The notes: a model not told the origin generated them from the letters alone. Shown: positions 1 to 9,803, numbered from the stretch's first letter. The stretch: 64,000 nt of DNA from Phocaeicola plebeius DSM 17135 (GCF_000187895.1 NZ_DS990119.1:1-64000), one strand, 5' to 3'. A program made the numbers and translations.

Positions 1-1242
1 TGAGCTCGAGGCGGAAATCAAGTTCCTGGAAGTAGAGTTGAAGCAGTCCACAATGACACCGGACAGCCTACCGCTGCATGATTGACCTTGCGGAAAAGGA
101 CTATAACATTCAGGTAAGAAAAACTCCGTTACAAGTAATCCTAGTCCTATCTCAAGGCGGACGCCGTTGCCGCGTGCGTCCGCTTTGCAGATTGCTTGGC
201 ATATCAGCACAGGGATACTACAAGCATGACTATGCATCAAACGATGACTGACATACTCTCTGCCAGCACTGTATTGTACGGCCTGTACGTCCGGCAGAAG
301 GAATGTCTTCCCAAGGCGGGCTGTCGGGAACTCTACACACTCTGCCGTGAATACTTCAGGGAAAAGTTCTCCATAGGACGGGACAGGTTTTACAATGTGA
401 TCCGTTTCAACTCGCTCATGCTCAGGCGGACAAGGTACCGTCCTCGTACCACGGACTCCAGACACGGTTACCGTCTTTACAGCGATCTTGTAAACACTTC
501 TCCCAAGTGCACGCCTGTGGGCAATGGCCGGCTTGTGGTGGCGGACATCACCTATATCTATACCAGAGAAGGTTTTGCCTATCTTTCAATGGTGACTGAC
601 GCCTACAGCAGATACATAGTCGGATACTGCCTGAGCAGGAGTCTGGATGCGGAGGGACCGCTGAAAGCCATGTACATGGCTCTGGAGACCGACCGTGCAT
701 ACGGAATCAGTACGGAAGGCATGATACACCACTCTGACCGTGGCGTGCAGTATGCCTAGAAGCAGAACACGAACCTGCTGCTTTCCAAGGCATCAGAATC
801 AGCATGACCCAGACGGGAGACCCGCTTCACAATGCCCTGGCCGAGAGGATGAACAACACCCTGAAGAACGGGTGGCTCTTCAATGAAGGTGATATGGACT
901 TCAGACAGGCAGAGGAAGCCGTAAGTAAATCCGTAGCGATGTACAACAATGCCAGACCACACAGGGCACTGGGTATGAAGACCCCTATGGAAGTCTTTTC
1001 AGGCAGAGGAGGAAACCCTCTTATGGAATATCGGTATAACTGAAAGATGTGCTCGTCGGGACGGGTGCTCCCGCCCCTTGCCGCACGGCGCTCCCCGAGC
1101 GATGAGTTTTTAGAGAGAAAATATACGGATATTGAGTTTTTGTTGTAGTTTTGCAGAACTGACAACCTTTTTAGGAATATAATGTTTAACCTGTCAACTT
1201 AGTCAGGAATTAATCTTCAAACTGACAACTATTTTTAGTACA
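1..1242 (+). mobile_element. Decayed IS3-family insertion sequence, right part
   Basis: The window opens inside an IS3-type element. The end of an OrfA-like protein is followed by OrfB integrase fragments in the same orientation. Downstream of the OrfB stop (1043), three related short motifs CTGACAAC / CTGTCAAC / CTGACAAC occur at about 1159, 1191 and 1222, roughly 31-32 bp apart. The last runs into TTTTTAGTACA (1232-1242), which is my best candidate for the right terminal repeat. The left end lies before the window, so the inverted repeat pair and target duplication cannot be checked. The right border is uncertain because a 22-bp-periodic array begins at about 1237. Confidence 0.6.
2..1043 (+). 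pseudogene. IS3-family OrfA/OrfB transposase remnant with several frameshifts and a stop
   Basis: Fragments of both IS3 open frames are readable but broken. The OrfA tail starts in one frame (2-62) and continues in another (from 63, TAYRCMIDLAEKDYNIQVRKN). The OrfB N-terminus is readable at about 171-248 (VRPLCRLLGISAQGYYKHD). It must then shift frame near 248 to join the integrase core (250-756), which contains VVADITYIYTREGFAYLSMVTD and HHSDRGVQYA. There a TAG at 757-759 stops it, and another shift near 788 is needed to reach GIRISMTQTGDPLHNALAERMNNTLK and the end at 1043. The DDE pattern is that of an rve integrase: D of ADITY, D of TDAYSR, and E of LAERMNN in the last piece. At least three frame lesions plus one nonsense codon make this element inactive. 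Confidence 0.85.
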
Positions 1243-1330
1243 CTTCAAACTCTTTGACGTTTTACTTAAAATGCACTTGCGTTTGGAACAAAACTCTTTG
1301 GTGTTTTGGATAAAACGTAAGTACGTTTTT
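1237..1330. repeat. 22-bp-period degenerate array A (GTTTT-N4-AAAAC-N8 type)
   Basis: Modules start at 1237, 1259, 1281, 1303 and 1325, exactly 22 bp apart. Each has a 5-nt arm (GTTTT or variant), four variable bases, a 5-nt arm (AAAAC, AAAAT or CAAAC), then eight bases such as GCACTTGC, TCTTTGGT or GTAAGTAC. The first module has a degenerate left arm. It lies between the IS remnant and the trkH promoter. Apart from this array I see no gene in 1044-1473. Confidence 0.8.
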
Positions 1331-1443
1331 AGATGTCTTTTAAGTTGTTGAAAATCAGTGCTGAATTATTCCATGGTGTGTGATAACTCACAACCTTCGT
1401 ACACTTTTCTATGACACAAATGTGAAAAACACAGAATTTTATG

Positions 1444-1451
1444 TAAGTTTG
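1444..1451 (+). promoter_or_regulatory. Bacteroidetes -7 box for trkH
   Basis: TAAGTTTG matches TAnnTTTG and lies 22 bp before the trkH ATG, giving a very short leader. Confidence 0.55.
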
Positions 1452-1473
1452 CAAGATAAACACATAAAGATAC

Positions 1474-2979
1474 ATGGAAGATTTTTTATCGACGGCGGTC
1501 AATGTAACTGCTACGCGAGGCAACAGCTTGATTAACAGAAAGATGATACTCCGAATCCTGGGCATCCTGCTCTTTATGGAGGCAATGATGTTTCTGGCAT
1601 GTGCAGGCGTTTCCTTGTGCTATGGGGAAGAAGACTATATTTATTTTATTTACACGACATTGATTAATATGGCTGTGGGGAGTGGGCTGATTCTGCTAGG
1701 GAGAGGAGCCGAAAACCGGGTGACACGGCGCGATGGATATTGTATCGTGGCGTTTACGTGGCTGCTTTTCACAGGATTCGGAATGCTGCCTTTTTATATA
1801 AGCGGAAGTATCCCGTCGGTGGCAGACGCATTCTTTGAGACCATGTCGGGTTTTACAACTACAGGGGCAACCATCCTGGATGATATTGAATCGCTTTCGC
1901 ACGGTATGTTGTTCTGGCGAAGCTTTTCGCAATGGATTGGAGGATTGGGTATTGTGTTCTTTACGATTGCTGTGTTGCCTATCTTTGGGGTAGGTAATCA
2001 GGTCCTTTTTTCGGCAGAAGCTACGGGGGTGACACATGATAAGATTCATCCGAAAATCAGTGTCATGGCCAAATGGCTATGGACAGTATATCTCATGCTG
2101 ACCTTAGCGGAGATGGTGCTGTTGTTGATAGGAGGAATGGACTTGTTTGATGCTGCATGTCATGCTTTTTCCACGACTGCTACTGGAGGATATTCTACCA
2201 AGCAGGCCAGTGTGGCTTATTGGAATTCTCCTTTTATAGAATATGTAATTGCCATCTTTATGATTCTTTCGGGTATTAACTTCTCGCTTTATTTCATGTG
2301 CATGAAGGGGCGTTGCGGACAGTTGTTCAAGGATGGTGAGCTCCGGTTGTATCTTATCTCCATTGGGGCGGTGACGCTGATAATTACCGGGGCCTTATAC
2401 TGGCATAATAATTATGGGTTGGAGGAAGCTTTCCGGAAATCGCTTTTCCAGGTAGCGTCTATTCATACTTCGTGTGGTTTTGCTACGGACGATTATAATA
2501 TGTGGCCTCCTTTCACATGGTTGCTGCTCATTTATACAATGATTGCAGGAGGTTGTGCCGGTTCTACGGCGGGCGGGGTTAAGAATGTGCGTCTGCTGAT
2601 TCTGTTGCGCAACGTAAAGAATGAGTTCCACCGGCTGATGCATCCCAGGGCTGTACTTCCGGTAAAGGTGAACCGGATGGCGGTTTCACAGCGTACCATT
2701 GCTACGGTGATGACGTTCGTAGTATTTTATTTTGTCTGCATCTTCTTATGCTGGCTGGCATTGATGTGTATGGGCATTGGATTGGAAGAGGCATTCGGAC
2801 TGTCTGTATCGAGTATAGGAAACGTGGGACCGGGGCTAGGAGCATTTGGTCCGGCCTTTTCGTGGAGTGCGCTTCCCGACCTGGCAAAATGGCTGTTGTC
2901 ATTCATGATGCTGATAGGGCGTCTGGAGTTGTTCGGGGTACTTCTGCTGCTGACTCCCAGTTTCTGGGATAGACGATAA
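1474..2979 (+). CDS. trkH: TrkH/KtrB-family potassium uptake channel subunit
   Basis: A 501-residue multi-spanning inner-membrane protein that would form the ion path of a Trk/Ktr potassium uptake system. The four pore-loop signatures of the family are visible in order: SGFTTTGAT, FSTTATGGYST, ASIHTSCGFAT and SSIGNVGPGLG. Hydrophobic segments start at about residue 25, so M24 is an alternative start, but the first ATG sits directly behind a -7 box. Length is normal for the family. The regulatory NAD-binding partner TrkA is not next to it here. It may lie upstream beyond the IS remnant or elsewhere. A hairpin terminator follows. Confidence 0.92.
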   Translation: MEDFLSTAVNVTATRGNSLINRKMILRILGILLFMEAMMFLACAGVSLCYGEEDYIYFIYTTLINMAVGSGLILLGRGAENRVTRRDGYCIVAFTWLLFTGFGMLPFYISGSIPSVADAFFETMSGFTTTGATILDDIESLSHGMLFWRSFSQWIGGLGIVFFTIAVLPIFGVGNQVLFSAEATGVTHDKIHPKISVMAKWLWTVYLMLTLAEMVLLLIGGMDLFDAACHAFSTTATGGYSTKQASVAYWNSPFIEYVIAIFMILSGINFSLYFMCMKGRCGQLFKDGELRLYLISIGAVTLIITGALYWHNNYGLEEAFRKSLFQVASIHTSCGFATDDYNMWPPFTWLLLIYTMIAGGCAGSTAGGVKNVRLLILLRNVKNEFHRLMHPRAVLPVKVNRMAVSQRTIATVMTFVVFYFVCIFLCWLALMCMGIGLEEAFGLSVSSIGNVGPGLGAFGPAFSWSALPDLAKWLLSFMMLIGRLELFGVLLLLTPSFWDRR

Positions 2980-2983
2980 GAAA

Positions 2984-3023
2984 AAATAAGAGCCACTACA
3001 TTGAAGTCGTGGCTCTTATTTTT
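2984..3023. terminator. Bidirectional terminator between trkH and aguB
   Basis: A 13-bp stem (2984-2996 with 3009-3021) has A-rich and T-rich flanks on the two sides, so it can end both convergent transcripts. Confidence 0.8.
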
Positions 3024-3046
3024 ATAATTAATAGAGAAGTTGCTTA

Positions 3047-3934
3047 TTAATCGATAAACCGGCGTGTGAGCTGTTCGAACTCATCGATGCGGCGGTCGCG
3101 CAGGAAGGGCCACCAGCGGCGGACGTTTTCACTGCGGTTCATGTCAATTTCTACTACCATGTTTTCTTCTTTCAGGTTGCTGGCCTGGGCGATGATTTCG
3201 CCTTGTGGACCGGCTACAAAGCTGTTGCCCCAGAACTGGATGCCGTTGGTCTGGCCGGAAGGGTCGGGTTCAAGACCTACACGGTTTACGGCAATGACGG
3301 GCAGACCGTTGGCTACGGCGTGACCGCGCTGTACAGTTACCCATGCCCCCAGCTGGCGCATCTTTTCTTCCTGAGTGTCGGTACTTTCCCAACCGATGGC
3401 AGTAGGGTAAATCAACAGTTCAGCACCTTTCAGGGCCATGATGCGCGCACCTTCCGGATACCACTGGTCCCAGCATACTTGTACGCCGAGTTTACCGATA
3501 GAGGTCTGGATGGGTTCGAATCCTAAGTCGCCGGGAGTGAAATAGAATTTCTCGTAGTAGGCAGGATCATCGGGAATGTGCATCTTGCGATACTTGCCGG
3601 CAATGCTTCCGTCGGTGTCGAATACTACGGCGGTGTTGTGATACAGTCCAGCAGCACGGCGTTCGAACAGCGAAGTGACCAGCACGATGTGGTAGGCAGC
3701 GGCTATCTCACTGTAGAAACCGGTGGAAGGGCCGGGAATGGGTTCGGCCAGGTCGAACAGGTTGGTATCTTCTGTCTGGCAGAAATAAGGGGTGTTATGG
3801 AGTTCCTGAAGAACTACTAACTGCGCACCGGCTTGTGCCACGGAGGCAATGTTGCGGTGCAGCTTTTCAAGATTCAGTTTGAGGTCGTTCGTACAAGCCT
3901 GCTGTACGATGCCGACACGGATAGTTCGTTTCAT
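3047..3934 (-). CDS. aguB: N-carbamoylputrescine amidase
   Basis: A 295-residue cytoplasmic nitrilase-superfamily amidohydrolase predicted to hydrolyse N-carbamoylputrescine to putrescine, CO2 and ammonia. The Glu-Lys-Cys triad is visible as E44 (VLQELHN), K117 (YRKMHIP) and C154 (VQVCWDQWYPE). Assignment to AguB rather than another nitrilase rests on its context. It overlaps the agmatine deiminase gene by 4 bp (ATGA), so the two are translationally coupled and supply the last two steps of the arginine-agmatine-putrescine route. Length is typical. Confidence 0.93.
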   Translation of the reverse strand: MKRTIRVGIVQQACTNDLKLNLEKLHRNIASVAQAGAQLVVLQELHNTPYFCQTEDTNLFDLAEPIPGPSTGFYSEIAAAYHIVLVTSLFERRAAGLYHNTAVVFDTDGSIAGKYRKMHIPDDPAYYEKFYFTPGDLGFEPIQTSIGKLGVQVCWDQWYPEGARIMALKGAELLIYPTAIGWESTDTQEEKMRQLGAWVTVQRGHAVANGLPVIAVNRVGLEPDPSGQTNGIQFWGNSFVAGPQGEIIAQASNLKEENMVVEIDMNRSENVRRWWPFLRDRRIDEFEQLTRRFID

Positions 3935-4968
3935 TGTGCTATTTGGTTTTTTATAGATTCAGGATATTGCATGGTGACGCAGTGGAGAGAACCATGCTGC
4001 TTGATAAGGGCACGGCAGTCCACGCCTACGATTTCACGTCCGGGGAAAGCCTCAGCCAGTACCTGAGCGGCACGGGCGTCGTTTTCAGGCTGGGCGTAGG
4101 TGGGGTAGAGTACTGCCTCGTTCATAATCAGGAAGTTGGCGTAAGTGGCCGGAAGGCGTTCGCCGTCTTCGTCATAGATGGCTTCGGGCATGGGGAGCGG
4201 AAGCAGGCGGTAAGGGTCTCCGTCGAGGGTACGGAAGGTCTTGAGCTGGTCTTCCATGGAGCGGAGGGCACCGTAGTGCTCGTCATCCTTGTCCACGCAC
4301 TGCACGTAAGTAATGGTGTGGTCGGGGCAGAGACGGGCCAGGGTGTCTACGTGGCTGTCGGTGTCGTCACCAGCCAGATAGCCGTAGTCCAGCCAGAGCA
4401 CCTGACGCAGGTTGAAGCGTTCCATCAGGTAGGCTTCGATGTCTTTGCGTGAGAGTGTGTCATTGCGGTTGGGAGCCAACAGGCAGGGCGAAGTCGTGAG
4501 TAGGGTGCCTTCTCCGTCGCTTTCAATGGAACCTCCTTCGAGTACGAAATTGCGGCAGTTGATGTAATCGCCGTTAAGTACGCCGGTCTTGAACAGATGA
4601 CTGTTGATGAGATTATCCTTATGGGCAGCAAACTTCATCCCCCAGCCGTTGAAGCAGAAGTCGAGCAACTGTGGGTCAGAGTGTTTCTCCAATAAAGTGA
4701 TGAAAGCATGGTCGCGGGCCCAGGTGTCATTCGTAGGACATTTCACAAAAGTAATTTGGTCGCGATAGGGGAAGTCGGCCAGGGCTGCCGGAAATTCGGG
4801 AGCCACGAGCAGCAGGGGCTGGCGGCTGGCTATTTCGGTAGCGAGGCGGACAAAGCAGGCTTCTACTTCATCGAGCATATAGGCCCAGTCGGTATCGGCA
4901 TGAGGCCAGGTAAGCTGTATGTAGCTTTGTTTGTGCCATTCGGCGGGCAGGTAATAGGTCTTTTCCAT
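3931..4968 (-). CDS. aguA: Agmatine deiminase
   Basis: A 345-residue member of the peptidyl-arginine-deiminase-like family that converts agmatine to N-carbamoylputrescine and ammonia. Family hallmarks are WPH near the N-terminus, TNDTWARDH at about 79-87, EGGSIESDGEGTLL, the DDTDSHVDTLAR segment and the catalytic Cys at about C330 in HGSLHC. It starts 12 bp after the stop of tamB and overlaps aguB by 4 bp, so it is probably the middle gene of a tamB-aguA-aguB transcript. No arginine decarboxylase is present in the window. Confidence 0.94.
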   Translation of the reverse strand: MEKTYYLPAEWHKQSYIQLTWPHADTDWAYMLDEVEACFVRLATEIASRQPLLLVAPEFPAALADFPYRDQITFVKCPTNDTWARDHAFITLLEKHSDPQLLDFCFNGWGMKFAAHKDNLINSHLFKTGVLNGDYINCRNFVLEGGSIESDGEGTLLTTSPCLLAPNRNDTLSRKDIEAYLMERFNLRQVLWLDYGYLAGDDTDSHVDTLARLCPDHTITYVQCVDKDDEHYGALRSMEDQLKTFRTLDGDPYRLLPLPMPEAIYDEDGERLPATYANFLIMNEAVLYPTYAQPENDARAAQVLAEAFPGREIVGVDCRALIKQHGSLHCVTMQYPESIKNQIAQ

Positions 4969-4980
4969 ATTCTTGTATAA

Positions 4981-7900
4981 TTATTTTTCGTTTGATTCTC
5001 TTTTTTCTCTTGCGGCAGGGAGGGCTTCCTGTGGAAGGTATTTCTGGTCTTCTTTTTCTTTCTGCTTGCTGCTGCGGTTTTTACGGCGGCGGAGGAACCA
5101 GTCAACGAGTTCTTGCCAGTTCATGAAGTCTTTTTTGTACATGATACCGATACCCTGGGTGGTAAGGGTGGACTTCGTGAAGTAACGGTCGTTGGTCTGG
5201 TTGTATCCGCGCAGACGGAATTCCCCGTTCTTGGTGAGCAGCCAGATAGCTTCGAAGTCACCTACAAAGTTGGTGTTACGCATGGTATTTTCGCGGTAGC
5301 CGAAGTTACCGTTGATTATCAGTCGGTTGTTCAGCAGACGGCCGGACAGGATGGCTTCGGCTTCTACATCGCTCCAGCCTTTTTCTCCGGTAGTAAGGTT
5401 GGTACCTACGTTCCAGTTCTGGTTGTCGATGACTTGCGAAAGCATATTGTTCAACTGGCCCGACAGAGTGCTGAAGGCCAGCGAGCTGGTAGCATCGGTC
5501 TGACCGGTATTATTGGCATAGTCGTAGGTGTAGAATTTGCCGACTCCCAGCAAGTAAATAATCTGGGTGTTCATCTGTTCTTCGGTGCTGGTGAGACTAC
5601 GTACCAGTTCGCGGTCTTCTTCACTTACTGTGGGCAGTTCGAGGCCAAACGTCAGGTTGGGTGAAGTGAGGCTGCCGCTCAAGTTCAACAAACAGTTTAC
5701 GCGGACATTTCCACGTGAAGAGGAAGCGTCGGCTATCAGGTCATTCAGTGAAGCAGAGTTTACCGTGTAGACTGCCTGTACGTTCAGGTTAGCAGCTTTG
5801 GGGTCGCCATTGAAGGATACCACACCTCCTGGTTGCAGGGTAAAGTCTTTTCGGATGACGTTTTGCATGCTCATCTTGTAGATACCTTCGCTGATGTTAT
5901 AGTTACCGAACATCTGGAAGTTGCCCTGATTGAAGAAGTTGATACGCAGGTTTCCGGTTCCGTAAGCAGATATGTAATCTCCGGCCGAGGGATCCATGAT
6001 GATTTTCATATTGGCACGTTCGGCTGGTTCTATCTGTAGATTAATGTGGATGGCGGTGGGTGTATCATCGTCTTCCTGCTTGTCGGGCTGGTTGAGCGGG
6101 TGGTACACTTCGGCCTTTACGGCTTCCTGCTTACGGCGGGGAGTACGGTCTACGAAGGTGATAAAGCCAGAGTTGGTGGCCTCGGCTGCCGTACCCAGTA
6201 CGTAAACAAACTCTGTCTGGTTGTCGGCACGTACTTCTCCGTCGACGTTCAGTTGTCCGTCGCCTCCTCGAAGAAATACATTTCCGGTAGCATAGATGTG
6301 GCCATAGAAAGGAAATTCAGGAGTTTCTTTTTCTGAATGGAATACCAGCATGCGGTTTGTATTGAAGCGGAACTGATAGCTCAGATTCTTTAACTTGGTG
6401 TGCCGTAATTCTCCGTCGGCAAGTCCTGTGTGCCCTTCAGTATCTTGTAAACGTACATTCTGGAAACGGAACAAGCCGGAAGCGATGTGTACGGAATCGG
6501 CCGAGGCCCGGAAGGTGGTGTTCAGGATGTTGACCTTCATTTGCATCTGCGCTTTGACATTTCCTTCCAGGTCAAGTTGAGAGAAAGGCCCGAACAGACG
6601 CACGTCCCCATGTACGTTTCCGTTGACATTGCTGAAGATGTTTTCTACAAAAGGTTGCAGGAAAGAGAGTGGAGTTCCTCCGGCTTGGATTTGAAGATCA
6701 AGTCCTTTCATCTTAGGAGAAACATAGCCGGTTACCCGAGTGGTGCAGGTACTGTCGCGACGGATGTCGGCATCCAGGCGCACACCTCCCAGTTCTTTAT
6801 CCCATGACCCAAGAATGTCGGCTCTTCCCAGCAAGGCATGGTTAAGAGAAAAATCTTTTACATCGAGACGCGTTTCCATCACCGGGTCTTGAAGCACATG
6901 GCGCAGGTGGACCTTTCCACTGATGCCTCCGTCAAAACGTACGGCATGGAACTGAATCATATCCATGATGTAGAGCAGGTTGATGTTTTTCAGGTCTACC
7001 AGGCAGGAGTCTGCTTCCGTTTTTCCCAGTCGTCCATTGATTTTCAGGTGCTGGTCGCGGTGTTCAAACAAGAAGTCGTGTATTTCGATGCTGTCTTTTG
7101 CGATGTCTACAGTAGCAGGATGTATGTTCCAGGTAGTATCATTTAAGATGACTTGGCTGGGCTGTATGTCTACACGGGTGTGCAACTCTCTTTTTGAACT
7201 ATCCTGACGGAAAGAGGCGATGGCATCAATCTTGCCGCTATAGGTAAGCTGGGTGTTATTTCCCCAGTAGAGTGTGCTGTGCAGCTTGTCATTTTTGGCA
7301 CGGGTGAGGAGGGAGAGGTTGAACATGGCTCCCTTTTTCATTAAAGTACCGGCACGAACCTGGCATCGTAATTCATCGGGACGGCTTTCACATAGCAGGG
7401 TGCCCGACTCATAATATTTCCCGTTGTATGTGAACTGAGGAAATGAGCCGTTGATACGCATTTGTGAAAGGCTGTCGTTGAGCTGTCCTGAGAAAGTGGC
7501 TGGCATCTGCAAGTCAAACGGTATATTCAAGACTTTTGAGAAGAATTCACTGTTCTCCATGCGGAACTGAAAGTGGAACTGGTTATTCAGTTCTGCGGGT
7601 TTCTTTTTCCCTTTTTTCTGTTTTTCTTCGGGAAATAATGACGGGATATGCTTTCGAATTACTTTCTCCATGCTCTTTAGCAGAGTATGGTAAGTATATT
7701 TCCCTTGGATACTTCCGGTCAGGAATGGAGAGTCAATACGAATCTCTTTCACCTCAGCATGTTGTGTGAGTTGAGTCGCATCAATTTGCAGGCGAGGAAG
7801 AAAGTAATTCCCGGCCTCATCAGGTGTATGCACAAAAAGACTGTCGAGGTTGATTTTCCCCTGAATATCGTCAATGGAATGTCCGGAGAAATCGGCTGTC

Positions 7901-9546
7901 AGGTTAAGGGATACGTCAGTATCTTCGTATTTTTTTGTCAGTTGAAGCTTGTTGGGACGAAAATCTCTTACTTTTACCCGCAGGTTGAAATCGGGTACAG
8001 CTTGCTGGGTAACAAAACTTCCATCTATGCTGATTTTTCCGTTTTCATCGTCGAGTGATAAGTGTCCGTTGAAACCACCCGGCTTGAAGTTTCCGTTTAG
8101 CGCGATGTGCTGATACTGATAATGGTTGTATTCCAAAGAAGAGATTTCTCCTTTGACATGTGATTCTGGTTGATGGTTTCGGTATTGCAGACCGTTCAGT
8201 TCCAGGTCAAAAGAAGTCTTTCCGAGTTCTTTCTTCGCCAATAATTTTCCAAGTTCAAAATTATTGGTGGAGATTCTACCGGAATAACTTTTTTGCAAGG
8301 TTGTGGTGTCGGTGTGCATCGTCATGTTGGCATTGAGCTGTCCTGGAAGGCTTTGCAGGATACCGTGTGCGGTGATTTGTGACGGATAGCCTGATACATC
8401 TCCTCGAAATTTGAGGAAGCCCAGGCGGCGTACAATGTCAGGCACAGTTGCGGTGGAGCCTTTTAGATTATGTATAAGCCAGGAAATGGCATTTTCGTCA
8501 ACATCAGCCTGAGTAATCTCACCAAAGAAATAGGGTGGCTGCGAAGGATTGCTGTGGTCAAGCATTCCTTCGGCATGCACTTCTAATGCTTTGTGAGGAC
8601 TTGCCAGATAAAAATTGCTGCATCGGGCTTGTTTTCCTCTTCCATGAAAGGCCATATCAATGTGCACAGAGTCTTGAAAATGTTGCAAGGCTGGTACGAA
8701 ACAAGCTATGTCGGCAGGAGTGACGGAAGCGCTCAGTCGCCCCATATAAGTGGTCTGTGTATCCGAAAGAAAATCAGGCTCAGTAAAGTTTCCTGCTACC
8801 GTGAATGTGTCGATGCTGACGATTGTACCTGGCAGGGTAAGGTTCAAATCGTGCAGGTAGATACCTCTGGAATTGGCTGTGGCTCTCAAGGCAAATTTCT
8901 TCAATTGAAGTCCGCTTTGCTCATTAAAGTTCATACGACGGATTTGTGCATTGAGCGAATCGGTTTGTAGGGCTTTCAAAGAGATGGTTGCAGAAAGTTC
9001 GCTGATACCGATGTGATGAGGGTTGAACCGGCGGGGCGTGTTGGATTCCGACAGTACATCGTAGTGTATTTGTCCGCGACGGATAAGTACGGAATTGATA
9101 CGCAGGTCAATTGACTTCTCGCTCTTTGTCGTGTCTTTTGAAGCAAAAGTATCAATCAGAAACTGGCAATTCAGGGGAGCCTTGGGGTGGGCACGGTTCA
9201 GGCGGGCGTCCAGTCCGAATAACTGGACACTGCTGATACGGATTTTTCCACGGAAAAGGGAGGGTATGTCAATCTTGACGGAAAAGCGTGATATGCCGAG
9301 CATGTCTTTCTTCTGTCGGTCCTTTATCTGCACGTTCTGGATGACAACGCGGTTCAGAAGCCCTAGGTCTACATTGCCAATGCTTACTTCGGCCTGGGTA
9401 AGACGGGTAAGCTCACGGGCAGCATACGTACTGATGCGGTGTTGGACAACCGGAAGGTTCAGCAGAGCAATCAGACCGAAATAAAATACCAGTGTTGAAA
9501 TGACTGTGATACGTATGGCTTGTTTTATGCGCGTGGCTTTACTCAT
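4981..9546 (-). CDS. tamB: TamB-like translocation/assembly module protein (DUF490)
   Basis: A 1521-residue protein with one N-terminal transmembrane anchor (about residues 12-34). A very long beta-rich periplasmic region of AsmA-like repeats follows. A C-terminal TamB/DUF490 domain covers roughly the last 450 residues (VDGEVRADNQTEFVYVLG to GIGIMYKKDF). TamB-family proteins span the periplasm and are linked to outer-membrane protein assembly and lipid transport. The last ~40 residues are a charged tail. A -7 box (TACATTTG on the minus strand, 9570-9577) precedes the start. aguA follows after 12 bp, so envelope assembly and polyamine genes share a transcript. Confidence 0.87.
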   Translation of the reverse strand: MSKATRIKQAIRITVISTLVFYFGLIALLNLPVVQHRISTYAARELTRLTQAEVSIGNVDLGLLNRVVIQNVQIKDRQKKDMLGISRFSVKIDIPSLFRGKIRISSVQLFGLDARLNRAHPKAPLNCQFLIDTFASKDTTKSEKSIDLRINSVLIRRGQIHYDVLSESNTPRRFNPHHIGISELSATISLKALQTDSLNAQIRRMNFNEQSGLQLKKFALRATANSRGIYLHDLNLTLPGTIVSIDTFTVAGNFTEPDFLSDTQTTYMGRLSASVTPADIACFVPALQHFQDSVHIDMAFHGRGKQARCSNFYLASPHKALEVHAEGMLDHSNPSQPPYFFGEITQADVDENAISWLIHNLKGSTATVPDIVRRLGFLKFRGDVSGYPSQITAHGILQSLPGQLNANMTMHTDTTTLQKSYSGRISTNNFELGKLLAKKELGKTSFDLELNGLQYRNHQPESHVKGEISSLEYNHYQYQHIALNGNFKPGGFNGHLSLDDENGKISIDGSFVTQQAVPDFNLRVKVRDFRPNKLQLTKKYEDTDVSLNLTADFSGHSIDDIQGKINLDSLFVHTPDEAGNYFLPRLQIDATQLTQHAEVKEIRIDSPFLTGSIQGKYTYHTLLKSMEKVIRKHIPSLFPEEKQKKGKKKPAELNNQFHFQFRMENSEFFSKVLNIPFDLQMPATFSGQLNDSLSQMRINGSFPQFTYNGKYYESGTLLCESRPDELRCQVRAGTLMKKGAMFNLSLLTRAKNDKLHSTLYWGNNTQLTYSGKIDAIASFRQDSSKRELHTRVDIQPSQVILNDTTWNIHPATVDIAKDSIEIHDFLFEHRDQHLKINGRLGKTEADSCLVDLKNINLLYIMDMIQFHAVRFDGGISGKVHLRHVLQDPVMETRLDVKDFSLNHALLGRADILGSWDKELGGVRLDADIRRDSTCTTRVTGYVSPKMKGLDLQIQAGGTPLSFLQPFVENIFSNVNGNVHGDVRLFGPFSQLDLEGNVKAQMQMKVNILNTTFRASADSVHIASGLFRFQNVRLQDTEGHTGLADGELRHTKLKNLSYQFRFNTNRMLVFHSEKETPEFPFYGHIYATGNVFLRGGDGQLNVDGEVRADNQTEFVYVLGTAAEATNSGFITFVDRTPRRKQEAVKAEVYHPLNQPDKQEDDDTPTAIHINLQIEPAERANMKIIMDPSAGDYISAYGTGNLRINFFNQGNFQMFGNYNISEGIYKMSMQNVIRKDFTLQPGGVVSFNGDPKAANLNVQAVYTVNSASLNDLIADASSSRGNVRVNCLLNLSGSLTSPNLTFGLELPTVSEEDRELVRSLTSTEEQMNTQIIYLLGVGKFYTYDYANNTGQTDATSSLAFSTLSGQLNNMLSQVIDNQNWNVGTNLTTGEKGWSDVEAEAILSGRLLNNRLIINGNFGYRENTMRNTNFVGDFEAIWLLTKNGEFRLRGYNQTNDRYFTKSTLTTQGIGIMYKKDFMNWQELVDWFLRRRKNRSSKQKEKEDQKYLPQEALPAAREKRESNEK

Positions 9547-9569
9547 TCTCTATTTATACAAATAACAGA

Positions 9570-9577
9570 CAAATGTA
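9570..9577 (-). promoter_or_regulatory. -7 box for the tamB-aguA-aguB operon
   Basis: CAAATGTA on the plus strand reads TACATTTG on the minus strand, 24 bp before the tamB ATG. Confidence 0.5.
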
Positions 9578-9803
9578 CAAATAACCCTTGAAGAAAAGGG
9601 CCTTTGAGAGTGTTATTAGTAGTTTTTAAGTTTTGAGTGAAAGGTTTTCGTGATTGGTATAGATGAATTAGAAATCTATTTTTATTCATTTCTATGGTAT
9701 AAAATGTAAATATATATGGATTTTATATGGAAAATTGGAAAAATATTCGGAAATTTGCACCCGTTATTGGTTTAGTAATAAAATTGGATTTAAACGGATA
9801 AAA

